A stretch of 64,000 nt of DNA, taken from assembly GCA_934662565.1 (NCBI GenBank), contig CAKUKI010000001.1, positions 124,001-188,000 of the forward strand. The letters are read 5' to 3'. The notes beneath the pieces are model-generated. The model did not search any database. It had not been told where the DNA came from and worked only from the letters and a program-made list of their open reading frames with translations. The translations under genes and the position numbers were made by a program. This document shows, piece after piece, positions 38,897-47,767 of the stretch. The first letter of the stretch is position 1, and every line of letters starts with the position of its first letter. The DNA comes from an uncultured Elusimicrobiales bacterium (GTDB lineage Bacteria; Elusimicrobiota; Elusimicrobia; Elusimicrobiales; Elusimicrobiaceae).

Positions 38897-39772
38897 ATGA
38901 CCGAATGGACCCATATCCCGATACTTGCCCCGCAAATTGCGGATTTATTATTAACCGACCCAGACGGTGTGTATGTGGACGGCACATTGGGGCTTGGCGG
39001 GCACAGCGCGCTGTTTTTGAGCCGCCTTTCGCCCAAGGCCCGCTTGTTAGGGTTTGATAAAGACGCACAGGCTATTCAAATGGCCCAAACGCGCATTAAC
39101 GACCCGCGCCTGCTTACCTTTAACGAAAGCTACACGTGCGCCCCGCAAGAATTGGAAAAACTGGGCGTGTTGGCTACGGGCGCACTTTTTGATTTGGGGC
39201 TGAGTTCTTATCAGTTGGATAACCCTGCCCGCGGTTTTAGTATAATAAATAACGGGCCGTTAGATATGCGGTTTGATTTATCCGCCCCGCTGACGGCACA
39301 AACCATTGTAAACACTTGGGGGTTGGACGACCTTACCCGTATCTTAACGGAATATGGCGAAGAACGCAAAGCCGCCCCCATAGCCATAGCTATTTTGAAT
39401 GCCCGCCGTAAAGCTCCCCTGCAAACGACCGAAGACCTCAAGCGCGTGGTAGAAAGCGTGTATGGCGGGCGCGGCAAAACGCACCCCGCCACGCAGACTT
39501 TTCAGGCGCTGCGTATTGCGGTTAATGATGAATTGGGTACGGTGGAAAAAATGTTGGGGGTACTGCCGCATATTTTGCGGGTGGGCGGGCGCGCCGCGGT
39601 GCTGACGTTCCACTCGTTAGAAGACCGTTTGGTAAAGAACCGTTTTAAGCAAATGGCGGCGGACGGCGGCTGGAAACTGGTAAATAAAAAAGTAATCGTG
39701 CCGGACTATAACGAGGTGCGCCAAAACCGCCGTTCCCGCAGTGCCAAATTACGGGTGATAGAAAGAGTATGA
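38897..39772 (+). CDS. rsmH: 16S rRNA (cytosine1402-N4)-methyltransferase RsmH (MraW)
   Basis: RsmH methylates C1402 in the ribosomal decoding centre. The 291-aa protein begins HIPILAPQIADLLL, has the SAM loop VDGTLGLGGHSALFL, GALFDLGLSSYQLDNPARGFS, and THPATQTFQALRIAVNDEL, all typical of MraW. It starts the division-cell-wall cluster rsmH-ftsL-ftsI-murF-mraY-ftsW-murG. The 3' end overlaps the ftsL start by 4 bp (ATGA). Confidence 0.97.
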   Translation: MTEWTHIPILAPQIADLLLTDPDGVYVDGTLGLGGHSALFLSRLSPKARLLGFDKDAQAIQMAQTRINDPRLLTFNESYTCAPQELEKLGVLATGALFDLGLSSYQLDNPARGFSIINNGPLDMRFDLSAPLTAQTIVNTWGLDDLTRILTEYGEERKAAPIAIAILNARRKAPLQTTEDLKRVVESVYGGRGKTHPATQTFQALRIAVNDELGTVEKMLGVLPHILRVGGRAAVLTFHSLEDRLVKNRFKQMAADGGWKLVNKKVIVPDYNEVRQNRRSRSAKLRVIERV

Positions 39773-40023
39773 AAGCATTTATTACATTAGTTATTTTAGG
39801 GGGCCTTTCCTTGGGGCTGGTGATGGTGCGTATGGAAATAAGCCGCTCCGGACGGGAAATTAGCAAATTGCAAAATCGGGTAGAAGTACAGGAGGCCCGC
39901 AACCAGTATTTGCAGTTGGAAATTGCCCGTTTGGAAAGCCCCGCCGTGGTATCCGCCCAAGCGCGCGAACGCTTAAAAATGGATTTTACAAAACCCAGTA
40001 ATGTGGTTGTGTTGGAAGATTAA
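39769..40023 (+). CDS. ftsL: FtsL-like septum formation protein
   Basis: The 84-aa protein has one transmembrane helix (residues 2-20), a heptad-rich segment (about 25-60, REISKLQNRVEVQEARNQYL) and a short tail, the layout of FtsL/DivIC. Position between rsmH and ftsI and the ATGA overlap with rsmH support FtsL, which links FtsQ/FtsB-type proteins to the septal peptidoglycan synthase. Sequence identity in this family is always low, so the call leans on position. Confidence 0.82.
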   Translation: MKAFITLVILGGLSLGLVMVRMEISRSGREISKLQNRVEVQEARNQYLQLEIARLESPAVVSAQARERLKMDFTKPSNVVVLED

Positions 40024-40028
40024 ACCGT

Positions 40029-41723
40029 ATGTTCAAAAAGAAAATTTCGTTTGTGTATGACGTTAAAAAGCGCATGAAACTATGCGGCTTTTTGGCGTTG
40101 CTTCCGCCGGTGGCAATCTGTTTGCAACTGCTTAATTTGCAAACCTTCCAGCACGAAAAATTTGCCGATAAGGCCGACCGCGCTATTTACAGCTATCTGG
40201 CCGAGGACCGCTTGCGCGGGCCTATTTTTGACACAAACGGCTATGTGCTGGCGGAATCGGTGCGCACGCACTCGTGCGGCATATCCCCCAGATATGTAAA
40301 AGACAAAAAAGCAACGGTGGCATTTTTAGCCAAAACCTTAAAACTGCCGCCGGCCAGAATTTTGGAAAAATGGAACCGCAACGGGCGATTTTTCTTTGTG
40401 GAAAAAAACATCAAGCCGGATGTATATATGGAAATGCTGCCTGTGTTGCGTACGTCTTTGGGGCAAGGGCTGGATTTAACGCCGGAATATAAACGGATGC
40501 GCCCATACGAAAAATTAGCGCTGGATTTGTTGGGGGAGTCCAACTCCAAAAATTTAGGGCTTTCCGGCCTAGAGCAGATGTTTAATAAGGAACTCAGCCA
40601 GGACATCAGCAAAAAACGCGCCAAACGCGCCTTGCGGGGGGATATTATTTATGACCGCAAGTTAAAAGAGGAATTATCGGTTGGGAGCTTGTATTTAACC
40701 ATAGATTTACAGGCCCAGTATTTTGCCGAGCAAGCCTTGCATAAAGCCGTGGAAGAATACGGCGCCGAACATGGGGTGGCCCTGGTGCAGGAGCCGTCCA
40801 GCGGGCGGATTTTGGCTGCGGCTTCTTACCCGGTTCAGGACGGGCAATCTTTGCCGTTTCAGTTTACTTACGAGCCCGGCTCTACATTCAAAACCATCGC
40901 CATTTCTTCCGCGTTGGATGCGGGCACGGTGTCCGTCACGGATTCTATTGATATGGAGGGCCGCCGTTGGGAAGTGGCCCGCGGGTTTACCGTTAAGGAT
41001 AACCAACACAAAAAGGATTTTTTGTCCGTGCCGGAAGTAATGCAGTTGTCGTCCAACATCGGGGCGGGCAAAATAGCGGTGGATTTGGGTGCCAAAAACC
41101 TGTTTTATTACATTAAAGCCTTTGGGTTCGGCACCAAAACGGATATTAATTTTAACGGGGAAGCCAAAGGTTTTGTGCCCCCGTATAATAAATGGACGAA
41201 GGTGGATACCGCCACTAAAGGGTACGGATACGGTATTTCGCTTACGCCGGTACAGTTAATCAATGCGTATTCCGTAATAGCCAACGGCGGGTATTTGATG
41301 CAGCCGCATTTGGTGGACCGCATTGAATATGCCGACGGCCGCGTAAGCAAGCTGAGTAAACCGGTAAAAATCCGCCGGGTCATCAAGCCGGAAACGGCCC
41401 AAATTATGACCAAAGTATTGCAAAGCGTGGTGGAAAACGGCAGCGGTAAACGCGCCCAAATAAAAGGGTATACCGTGGCGGGCAAAACCGGCACGGCCGA
41501 AAAATTAACCAAAGACGGCGGCTACGGCAAGCGCAGCCATATTGTATCTTTCTGCGGGTTTGTGCCGGCCAGTAAGCCGCAATTTACCATTTTGGTTATT
41601 TTGGATAATCCCTCTAAATACACCTTTGGCGGTACGGCGGCCGCGCCTGCTTTCAGGCAAATTGCCGAAAACCTGCTGGCCTTAAAAGGGGTTCAGCCGG
41701 ACCAACTGGATTTTATAAATTAA
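40029..41723 (+). CDS. ftsI: Penicillin-binding protein FtsI (septal transpeptidase)
   Basis: FtsI cross-links peptidoglycan at the septum. The 564-aa protein has an N-terminal transmembrane helix (about 18-38), a pedestal domain, and a transpeptidase domain with the active-site Ser285 in STFK (285-288), SSN (341-343) and KTGT (486-489). The Ser-x-x-Lys pattern agrees with a functional enzyme. It starts 5 bp after ftsL and is followed by murF after 9 bp. In this cluster murE, normally between ftsI and murF, is absent. Confidence 0.95.
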   Translation: MFKKKISFVYDVKKRMKLCGFLALLPPVAICLQLLNLQTFQHEKFADKADRAIYSYLAEDRLRGPIFDTNGYVLAESVRTHSCGISPRYVKDKKATVAFLAKTLKLPPARILEKWNRNGRFFFVEKNIKPDVYMEMLPVLRTSLGQGLDLTPEYKRMRPYEKLALDLLGESNSKNLGLSGLEQMFNKELSQDISKKRAKRALRGDIIYDRKLKEELSVGSLYLTIDLQAQYFAEQALHKAVEEYGAEHGVALVQEPSSGRILAAASYPVQDGQSLPFQFTYEPGSTFKTIAISSALDAGTVSVTDSIDMEGRRWEVARGFTVKDNQHKKDFLSVPEVMQLSSNIGAGKIAVDLGAKNLFYYIKAFGFGTKTDINFNGEAKGFVPPYNKWTKVDTATKGYGYGISLTPVQLINAYSVIANGGYLMQPHLVDRIEYADGRVSKLSKPVKIRRVIKPETAQIMTKVLQSVVENGSGKRAQIKGYTVAGKTGTAEKLTKDGGYGKRSHIVSFCGFVPASKPQFTILVILDNPSKYTFGGTAAAPAFRQIAENLLALKGVQPDQLDFIN

Positions 41724-41732
41724 GGAGATTGT

Positions 41733-43088
41733 ATGAAATTAAACCTGACGTTTAGCAAAACTGCGGAAATTATGAAAGGGGAATTGGTAAGTAAAACCCC
41801 TTTGGCTAAAGTGTCCGCTTTTGTCACGGATAGCCGTGTGGTGGGTGCGGGGGATGCGTTTATTGCCTTAAAAGGCTTAAAGCACGACGCGCACGAATTT
41901 ATCCCGCAGGTTATTAAACAAGGGGCCGTTTTGGTGGTGGCGCAAAAAGAACGCTGCCCGCAAATCTCCAATGAGGCCGTATCCGTTATTTATGTGCAAG
42001 ATACCTTAAAAGCTCTGCAACTCTTGGCGCAGTACCACCGCTTAAACAGCACCTTAAAAGTGGCCGCCATTACAGGCTCTAACGGCAAAAGCACCACCAA
42101 ACAAATGTTAAAGGCTATTTGCTCCCAAGCGGGGGAAACGGTAGCCAATATGGGCAATTTTAATAACCAGTTCGGTACGCCGTTTTCCTTATTGGAAATA
42201 CAACCCAAACACAAATACGGCGTGTTTGAACTGGGGGCTTCCCACTGCGGCGATATTGACGAGCTGGCCGCTATTGCCGTGCCGGACGTGGCAGTAATTA
42301 CTAATGTGGGGCCGTCCCATTTGGAATCGTTCAAAACCTTAGAAAATGTGTACAAAACCAAAACGGAAATTGCCGCGCACTTAAACTTTGGCGGTACGCT
42401 AGTGTATAACGTGGACGACCCGCTTTTGGCGCGGTTGCAGACGGAGTTTAAGGGGAAAACCATTTCTTTTGGCTTTTCGCCCGCCGCCGCGTTGCGCATT
42501 TTAGATACGCAGGATAAATTTGCGTTTACTTACAAGGGCGAAGCGTGCGTGCTGGATATAAAGCTGCCCGTGCACGATAAACTAAACGCCGCCGCCGCGG
42601 CCGCCGCCGCTATTGCGCTGGGGCTACACTTGGACGAAATTAAAAAAGGTTTGTCGGCCTTTATCCCTATGCCTATGCGTATGGAGCGGGTGGAAAAAGC
42701 CGGCGCGCATTTTATTTTGGATTGCTACAACGCTAATCCTGCCAGTATGAAAAACGCCTTGGAAATTTTAGGGCGCGAGCCGTTCACCCCGCGCGTGGCC
42801 GTACTGGGGGATATGAAAGAACTGGGGGAAACTTCTAAAGATTACCACCGTTTAATTGCCCGCCAACTGTTGGATAATCAGGTAGATTATGCCTTTTTAG
42901 CCGGAGAACAAATGCACTATGCGTATGAAATTTTGAATCGGGCCGAATCTTCCGTCCGCGCGGTGTACGGCAAAACCCCGCAAGAGTGGACGAAGCAGTT
43001 AAAGGCACTTATTAAAAAACAGGGCGGTACTTATTTAATTAAAGCGTCGCGCTCTATGAATTTTGAAAATATTTTTAAGGAGATTTAA
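41733..43088 (+). CDS. murF: UDP-N-acetylmuramoyl-tripeptide-D-Ala-D-Ala ligase
   Basis: MurF adds D-Ala-D-Ala to the UDP-MurNAc-tripeptide. The 451-aa product has the Mur-ligase ATP loop ITGSNGKSTTKQML (about 110-123), FELGASHCGDIDELA, TNVGPSHLESF, and YNANPASMKNALEIL, which is typical of MurF rather than MurE or MurD. GGAG precedes ATG 41733. It is 9 bp after ftsI, and its stop TAA sits directly before the mraY GTG. Confidence 0.95.
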   Translation: MKLNLTFSKTAEIMKGELVSKTPLAKVSAFVTDSRVVGAGDAFIALKGLKHDAHEFIPQVIKQGAVLVVAQKERCPQISNEAVSVIYVQDTLKALQLLAQYHRLNSTLKVAAITGSNGKSTTKQMLKAICSQAGETVANMGNFNNQFGTPFSLLEIQPKHKYGVFELGASHCGDIDELAAIAVPDVAVITNVGPSHLESFKTLENVYKTKTEIAAHLNFGGTLVYNVDDPLLARLQTEFKGKTISFGFSPAAALRILDTQDKFAFTYKGEACVLDIKLPVHDKLNAAAAAAAAIALGLHLDEIKKGLSAFIPMPMRMERVEKAGAHFILDCYNANPASMKNALEILGREPFTPRVAVLGDMKELGETSKDYHRLIARQLLDNQVDYAFLAGEQMHYAYEILNRAESSVRAVYGKTPQEWTKQLKALIKKQGGTYLIKASRSMNFENIFKEI

Positions 43089-44174
43089 GTGTTATATTAC
43101 CTTTCTTTATTTACGGAAGAATTTAGCTTCCTGAATATTTTTAACTACATTACTCTGCGCACGGGCGCGGCAATTTTTACGTCTTTCTTTTTGACGCTTC
43201 TTATCGGGCCGGCATTGGTAGCAAAGCTGCGCTCCTATAAAATACAGCAAGTAGAGCGCGAATACGGCCCCGCCTCTCACTTATCCAAAAGCGGTACGCC
43301 CACCATGGGGGGCCTGCTGATTTTGTTTAGCCTGTTGGCTAGTGTAGCGTTGTGGGCGCGGTTGGATTCGCCGTATATTTGGCTGCTGGTTTTTACCACG
43401 GTTTCTTTGGCGGGGGCCGGCATTATGGACGACTATACCAAGCTCGTCAAAAAAAATCCGGAGGGGATGAAGTCTTCCGTCAAGTTTTGTATCCAACTGT
43501 TTACGGCGTTGGTGGTGGTGGGGTATTTGGGCGTCAACCCGCCTAACGGGGGGTATGCAACCTCGCTGATTATCCCATATATGAGCAAAATGTTTGTGGA
43601 TTTATCGGTATTTTATTTTGCGTTTTCTATGTTGGTAATTGTGGGGGCTTCCAACGCTACCAATTTAACGGACGGTTTGGACGGCCTTGCCGCCGGATGT
43701 ATGGTGTTTACGGCGGCGGCGTATGCCGTGTTTGCCTATACGGCGGGGAATGTGCAATTTGCCGATTATCTAAAAATTATTTATGTTGCCGGCGCGGGGG
43801 AGATTACCGTGTTTATGGGGGCATTAATCGGCGCGTGTTTAGGGTTTTTGTGGTTTAACGCTTATCCGGCCCAAGTGTTTATGGGGGATACCAGCTCGCT
43901 CTTTTTGGGGGGCGTTATCGGCACGGCCGCGCTGTGTGTAAAGCAGGAGCTTTTATTGCCGATAGCCGGCGGGATTTTTGTACTGGAAACCGTTTCCGTC
44001 ATGTTGCAAATGGGGTATTTTAAGCTGACCCACGGCAAGCGGCTGTTCAAAATGACGCCTATTCACCACCATTTTGAGCTCATGGGTATTGCAGAGCCGA
44101 AAGTGATTGTGCGCTTTTGGGTGGTGGGGGCAATGCTCATGCTGCTAGCGTTGGCGGCCTTAAAAATAAGGTAA
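43089..44174 (+). CDS. mraY: Phospho-N-acetylmuramoyl-pentapeptide transferase
   Basis: MraY attaches the muramyl-pentapeptide to undecaprenyl phosphate (lipid I). The 361-aa integral membrane protein has SGTPTMGGL near residue 70, MDDYTK, the catalytic Asp-rich NATNLTDGLDGLA and HHHFELMGI near the end, all diagnostic. The start is GTG 43089, directly after the murF stop; AAGGAG lies upstream. ftsW begins 4 bp after its stop. Confidence 0.97.
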   Translation: MLYYLSLFTEEFSFLNIFNYITLRTGAAIFTSFFLTLLIGPALVAKLRSYKIQQVEREYGPASHLSKSGTPTMGGLLILFSLLASVALWARLDSPYIWLLVFTTVSLAGAGIMDDYTKLVKKNPEGMKSSVKFCIQLFTALVVVGYLGVNPPNGGYATSLIIPYMSKMFVDLSVFYFAFSMLVIVGASNATNLTDGLDGLAAGCMVFTAAAYAVFAYTAGNVQFADYLKIIYVAGAGEITVFMGALIGACLGFLWFNAYPAQVFMGDTSSLFLGGVIGTAALCVKQELLLPIAGGIFVLETVSVMLQMGYFKLTHGKRLFKMTPIHHHFELMGIAEPKVIVRFWVVGAMLMLLALAALKIR

Positions 44175-44178
44175 ATGT

Positions 44179-45396
44179 ATGAGAACACTGTTCCTCCGCC
44201 CCGCCAAGCGCAATAATTTTATCCGCCCGAAGAACACACTTCGCTTTGCTGAACCTAGCAAGCGCGGTGCGTGGCGCTTTTTGCCGCTAGATAAAACACT
44301 GGCTATTATTACGGCGTCGTTTGTGGTGTTTGGGCTGGTATTTACTTATTCTTCCAGCGCGTTTGATTCTACCTCATTTTTTAAGCGGCAGTTGGTGTTT
44401 GATATTATCGGCCTGATTGCGGCGGGTATTTTGTGGCAGTTTTATGACCGTTTGCAAAAAATAAAGCTCTTTCGCCCCATTTATTTGGTGTATTTGACAT
44501 GGGTGCTACTGGTGATTGTTTTGTTTACAAAGCCTATTGCCAATGTGCACCGCTGGATTGATTTGGGGTTTTTTAATTTACAGCCTTCCGAAATTGCCAA
44601 AGTGACCTTGCTTATTTATGTGGCCGATTATTTAAGCACCGTACAGGGGAAACTTTCCAAAAATTGGATGCTTTTGCTTCAGCCGTTGGTTGTGAGCGGC
44701 GTGACGTTGGGGCTTATTTTGGTGGCTAAAGACATTGGAACGCCCTTTTTAATGGCGTGCGTGATAGGGGCCATGTTGTTTGTATCCGGTGCGCGGCCGA
44801 AACATTTGGGGGCGGTGTGTCTGGCGGCGCTGCCGATAGTTTACCACCAGTTATTTTTTGTAAAATACCGTCGGGACCGTATTTTGTCTTTTTTACATCC
44901 GGAAAATGACCCCGGCAACAACGGCTACCAGCTGATACGCTCTTTTACGGCGGTAGGCTCCGGCGGTTGGCTGGGGAAAGGCTTGGGAAACAGTGAACTG
45001 AAGCTGGAGTATCTTCCGGCCGCGCACACGGACTTTATTTTTTCCATTATTTGCGAAGAAATCGGCCTTATCGGCGCAACGCTGGTGGTGGTATTCTTTT
45101 GTGCGCTGCTTACGCGCGGGATTAGTTTGGCGCGGGTGGCCCGCAATAATTTTAACAGTTTGCTGATTTTCGGCCTTACGCTAACTATTGCCGGACAGGC
45201 GTTTTTTAATATGGCTATGGCTATTGGCCTGTTGCCTACCAAAGGGATTGCTATGCCGTTCTTTTCGTATGGCGGCTCCTCGGTCATTATGACATTAGCC
45301 ATGATGGGTATTATTATGAATATGACCGCCTCTGACTCTGCCCCCAAAACACAGAGCGGGCCGGACTACACCCAATTTAAGACAAGGAACAGATAG
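44179..45396 (+). CDS. ftsW: FtsW/RodA-family septal peptidoglycan polymerase
   Basis: The 405-aa membrane protein belongs to the SEDS family. Hallmarks are FTYSSSAF near residue 55, YQLIRSFTAVGSGGWLGKGLGNSELKL, YLPAAHTDFIFSIICEEIGL (the catalytic Asp region) and KGIAMPFFSYGGSS. Position between mraY and murG indicates FtsW rather than RodA. In the usual order murD would precede it; murD is not here. It ends one base before murG's ATG. Confidence 0.94.
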   Translation: MRTLFLRPAKRNNFIRPKNTLRFAEPSKRGAWRFLPLDKTLAIITASFVVFGLVFTYSSSAFDSTSFFKRQLVFDIIGLIAAGILWQFYDRLQKIKLFRPIYLVYLTWVLLVIVLFTKPIANVHRWIDLGFFNLQPSEIAKVTLLIYVADYLSTVQGKLSKNWMLLLQPLVVSGVTLGLILVAKDIGTPFLMACVIGAMLFVSGARPKHLGAVCLAALPIVYHQLFFVKYRRDRILSFLHPENDPGNNGYQLIRSFTAVGSGGWLGKGLGNSELKLEYLPAAHTDFIFSIICEEIGLIGATLVVVFFCALLTRGISLARVARNNFNSLLIFGLTLTIAGQAFFNMAMAIGLLPTKGIAMPFFSYGGSSVIMTLAMMGIIMNMTASDSAPKTQSGPDYTQFKTRNR

Positions 45397-46494
45397 ATGA
45401 AAAACACACGTTTTATTATAGCTTCCGGCGGAACCGGCGGGCATTTTTATCCGGGGTTTGCGCTGGGCAAATTGCTCAACAAACAAGGTATGAGCGTTTT
45501 GTTTGTGGTGCGCACGGGAGACCCCGCCGCCCAAGTTTTGCAAACCCATAAACTGAAATATAAAGAAGTGGATTTTATGGGTATGCCCCGCAGTGTTAAT
45601 CCGCTGGCGTACCTTAAATTTATATATAAATTGGTGCGCGCGTTGGGCCAAACGCGGGGAATTATCAAAGCGTTTGGGCCGGATGTGTGTATCGGTACGG
45701 GGGGGTATATTTCTTTTCCGCTTATTTTTATGGCGCATTTTATGGGCATAAAAACCGCCGTGCATGATTCCAATACAAAAATCGGGCTGGCAAACCGCGT
45801 TTGCGGCAAATTTGCCGATTTGTTTATGCTAGGATTGCCGACGACGGAAAAAATCAAAAATGCGCTCTTAACCAGTACGCCCATCCGCGAGGAATTTGCC
45901 GAAAAAACCAACCGGCGCAAAATTCTGACGGATTTGGATTTGGACCCCACCCAAAAAACGGTTTTAGTTTTTGGCGGGAGCCAAGGGGCCAAAGGGTTAA
46001 ATGCGGCTGTTATCCGCGCCGTAAAACGCATTGTGGCGGAAAATAAAGAGGTGCATTTTATCCACATTACCGGCGAGCGCTGGTATCAAAACATTAAAAA
46101 CCAATACGGCCGCACGTTGCAAGTGCGCGTGTTGCCGTATTCCAACGAAATTTACGATTTAATGCAAATCAGCCAGTTTGTTATTTGCCGCGCCGGAGCC
46201 AGCACGTTGGCGGAGCTGATTTATTGCAAAAAACCGGCATTGTTGGTGCCGTTCCCGTATGCGGCGGCAAACCACCAGTATTATAATGCCAAAGTGTTGC
46301 AATCCGTCGGTTGTGCGCAAATGGCCTTAGAAGGGGATAATTTAGAGCAAGAAATTTACCAAACCTTAACCAAAGTGCTGGGCGGGCAGAATAACGGGGT
46401 GTTGCGCCAAATGGCGGAAAATTACTCCAAATTAAACATTCCGGACCCTATGTCGTCTGCCGAGTTTATCGCACAAACCCTCAAACAATTATAA
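45397..46494 (+). CDS. murG: UDP-GlcNAc:lipid I N-acetylglucosaminyltransferase
   Basis: MurG adds GlcNAc to lipid I to make lipid II. The 365-aa protein has the N-terminal GGTGGHFYPG loop, a second-domain VFGGSQGAKGLN, ICRAGASTLAEL and YAAANHQYYNA, which bind UDP-GlcNAc. It ends the cluster and is followed by a strong terminator. murC, murB, ftsQ, ftsA and ftsZ are not within this window. Confidence 0.96.
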   Translation: MKNTRFIIASGGTGGHFYPGFALGKLLNKQGMSVLFVVRTGDPAAQVLQTHKLKYKEVDFMGMPRSVNPLAYLKFIYKLVRALGQTRGIIKAFGPDVCIGTGGYISFPLIFMAHFMGIKTAVHDSNTKIGLANRVCGKFADLFMLGLPTTEKIKNALLTSTPIREEFAEKTNRRKILTDLDLDPTQKTVLVFGGSQGAKGLNAAVIRAVKRIVAENKEVHFIHITGERWYQNIKNQYGRTLQVRVLPYSNEIYDLMQISQFVICRAGASTLAELIYCKKPALLVPFPYAAANHQYYNAKVLQSVGCAQMALEGDNLEQEIYQTLTKVLGGQNNGVLRQMAENYSKLNIPDPMSSAEFIAQTLKQL

Positions 46495-46570
46495 ATAAGG
46501 GAAAGAGCCGCAACCACTAGCAAACTGTGGCGGCGGCAAACCCTTCACAAAATTATAATCACAGACAACA

Positions 46571-46602
46571 AAAAAGAACCCCGCGTAGGCGGGGTTCTTT
46601 TT
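46571..46602. terminator. Bidirectional terminator between murG and fba
   Basis: AAAAAGAACCCCGC (46571-46584) pairs perfectly with GCGGGGTTCTTTTT (46589-46602) around GTAG. It serves both converging genes. Confidence 0.93.
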
Positions 46603-46614
46603 GTGCGGTAAAAC

Positions 46615-47592
46615 TTATTTAATGCGGCCGGCGGAACCGAATACGTTTTGGTTCTTTTCGGCATACATTTTAATCAGTTCTTCGCGGGCCGGGCCCAAGT
46701 ATTTGCGCGGGTCAAATTCGCTGGGTTTGGTGGCAAAAATCTTGCGGATGGTGGCGGTCATTACCAAGCGGCCGTCGGAGTCCACGTTGATTTTGCATAC
46801 AGCCATTTTGGCGGCTTTGCGCAGTTGTTCTTCGGGCACGCCGGCAGTGTTTTCCAATTTGCCGCCGTATTCGTTAATTTGTTTAACGGCCCATTGCGGT
46901 ACGCTGGAAGAACCGTGCAACACAATCGGGAAACCGGGCAAGCGTTTGGAAACTTCTTCCAAAATATCAAAGCGCAGTTCGGGCAAGGCTTCGCCGGGTT
47001 GTACTTTGAATTTGTAAGCGCCGTGAGAGGTGCCGATGGAAATAGCCAAGGAATCTACACCGGTGCGTTTTACAAAGTCTTCCACTTGGGCAGGGTCCGT
47101 ATAGGTGTGGTGTTCGGCGGAAACTTCGTCTTCAATACCGGCCAAAACGCCCAATTCCCCTTCTACCGTCACGTCGTGCGCGTGGGCATATTCCACTACT
47201 TTTTTGGTCAAAGCCACGTTTTCTTCGTACGGCAAGTGGGAGCCGTCAATCATCACAGAGGAGAAACCATTGTCAATGCAGTCTTTGCACAATTCAAAGG
47301 AATCACCGTGGTCCAAGTGCAAGCACAGCGGCACCGGTTTGCCAATTTCGTTCATCATTTCCACCGCACCGCGGGCCATCCAACGTAGTAGCGTGGAGTT
47401 GGCATATTGGCGCGCACCTTTGGAAACTTGCAAAATTACCGGCGAGCCGGTTTGCACGCAAGCGGTCACAATAGCTTGCAACTGTTCCATGTTGTTAAAG
47501 TTATAAGCCGGGATGGCATACCCGCCGGCCATTGCATCTTTGAACATTTGTTTGGTGTTTACCAAACCCAGTTCTTTATAAGAAACGGTCAT
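46615..47592 (-). CDS. fba: Class II fructose-bisphosphate aldolase
   Basis: The zinc enzyme splits fructose 1,6-bisphosphate in glycolysis. The 325-aa protein has AIPAYNFNNMEQLQA, the zinc region VPLCLHLDHGDSFELCKD, SVMIDGSHLPYEENV, VEGELGVLAGIED and LAISIGTSHGAYK, typical of class II. AGGAGG lies 8 nt before ATG 47592. The longer frame to 47628 adds only 12 residues ahead of this ribosome site. It has the terminator shared with murG and is probably monocistronic. Confidence 0.95.
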   Translation of the reverse strand: MTVSYKELGLVNTKQMFKDAMAGGYAIPAYNFNNMEQLQAIVTACVQTGSPVILQVSKGARQYANSTLLRWMARGAVEMMNEIGKPVPLCLHLDHGDSFELCKDCIDNGFSSVMIDGSHLPYEENVALTKKVVEYAHAHDVTVEGELGVLAGIEDEVSAEHHTYTDPAQVEDFVKRTGVDSLAISIGTSHGAYKFKVQPGEALPELRFDILEEVSKRLPGFPIVLHGSSSVPQWAVKQINEYGGKLENTAGVPEEQLRKAAKMAVCKINVDSDGRLVMTATIRKIFATKPSEFDPRKYLGPAREELIKMYAEKNQNVFGSAGRIK

Positions 47593-47703
47593 TACACAGC
47601 CTCCTAAAATAAATATCTTCCCAAACATTTTACTATTTTTTGCGCAAGAGTGGGGCCGCTAATGCAAAAAAAGGGGCTGAAAACGGCCAAAAACGGGTTT
47701 TAC

Positions 47704-47732
47704 TTGCAAAAAAGGTGCGTTGTGGGTATAAT
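47704..47732 (+). promoter_or_regulatory. Promoter of the M42 peptidase-transketolase operon
   Basis: TTGCAA (47704-47709) and TATAAT (47727-47732) have a 17-nt spacer. The transcript should start near 47739, about 29 nt before the ATG at 47768, leaving room for the AAGGA ribosome site. Confidence 0.75.
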
Positions 47733-47767
47733 GTAAATACCTTTACTGTCTATTAATAAGGATAAAA

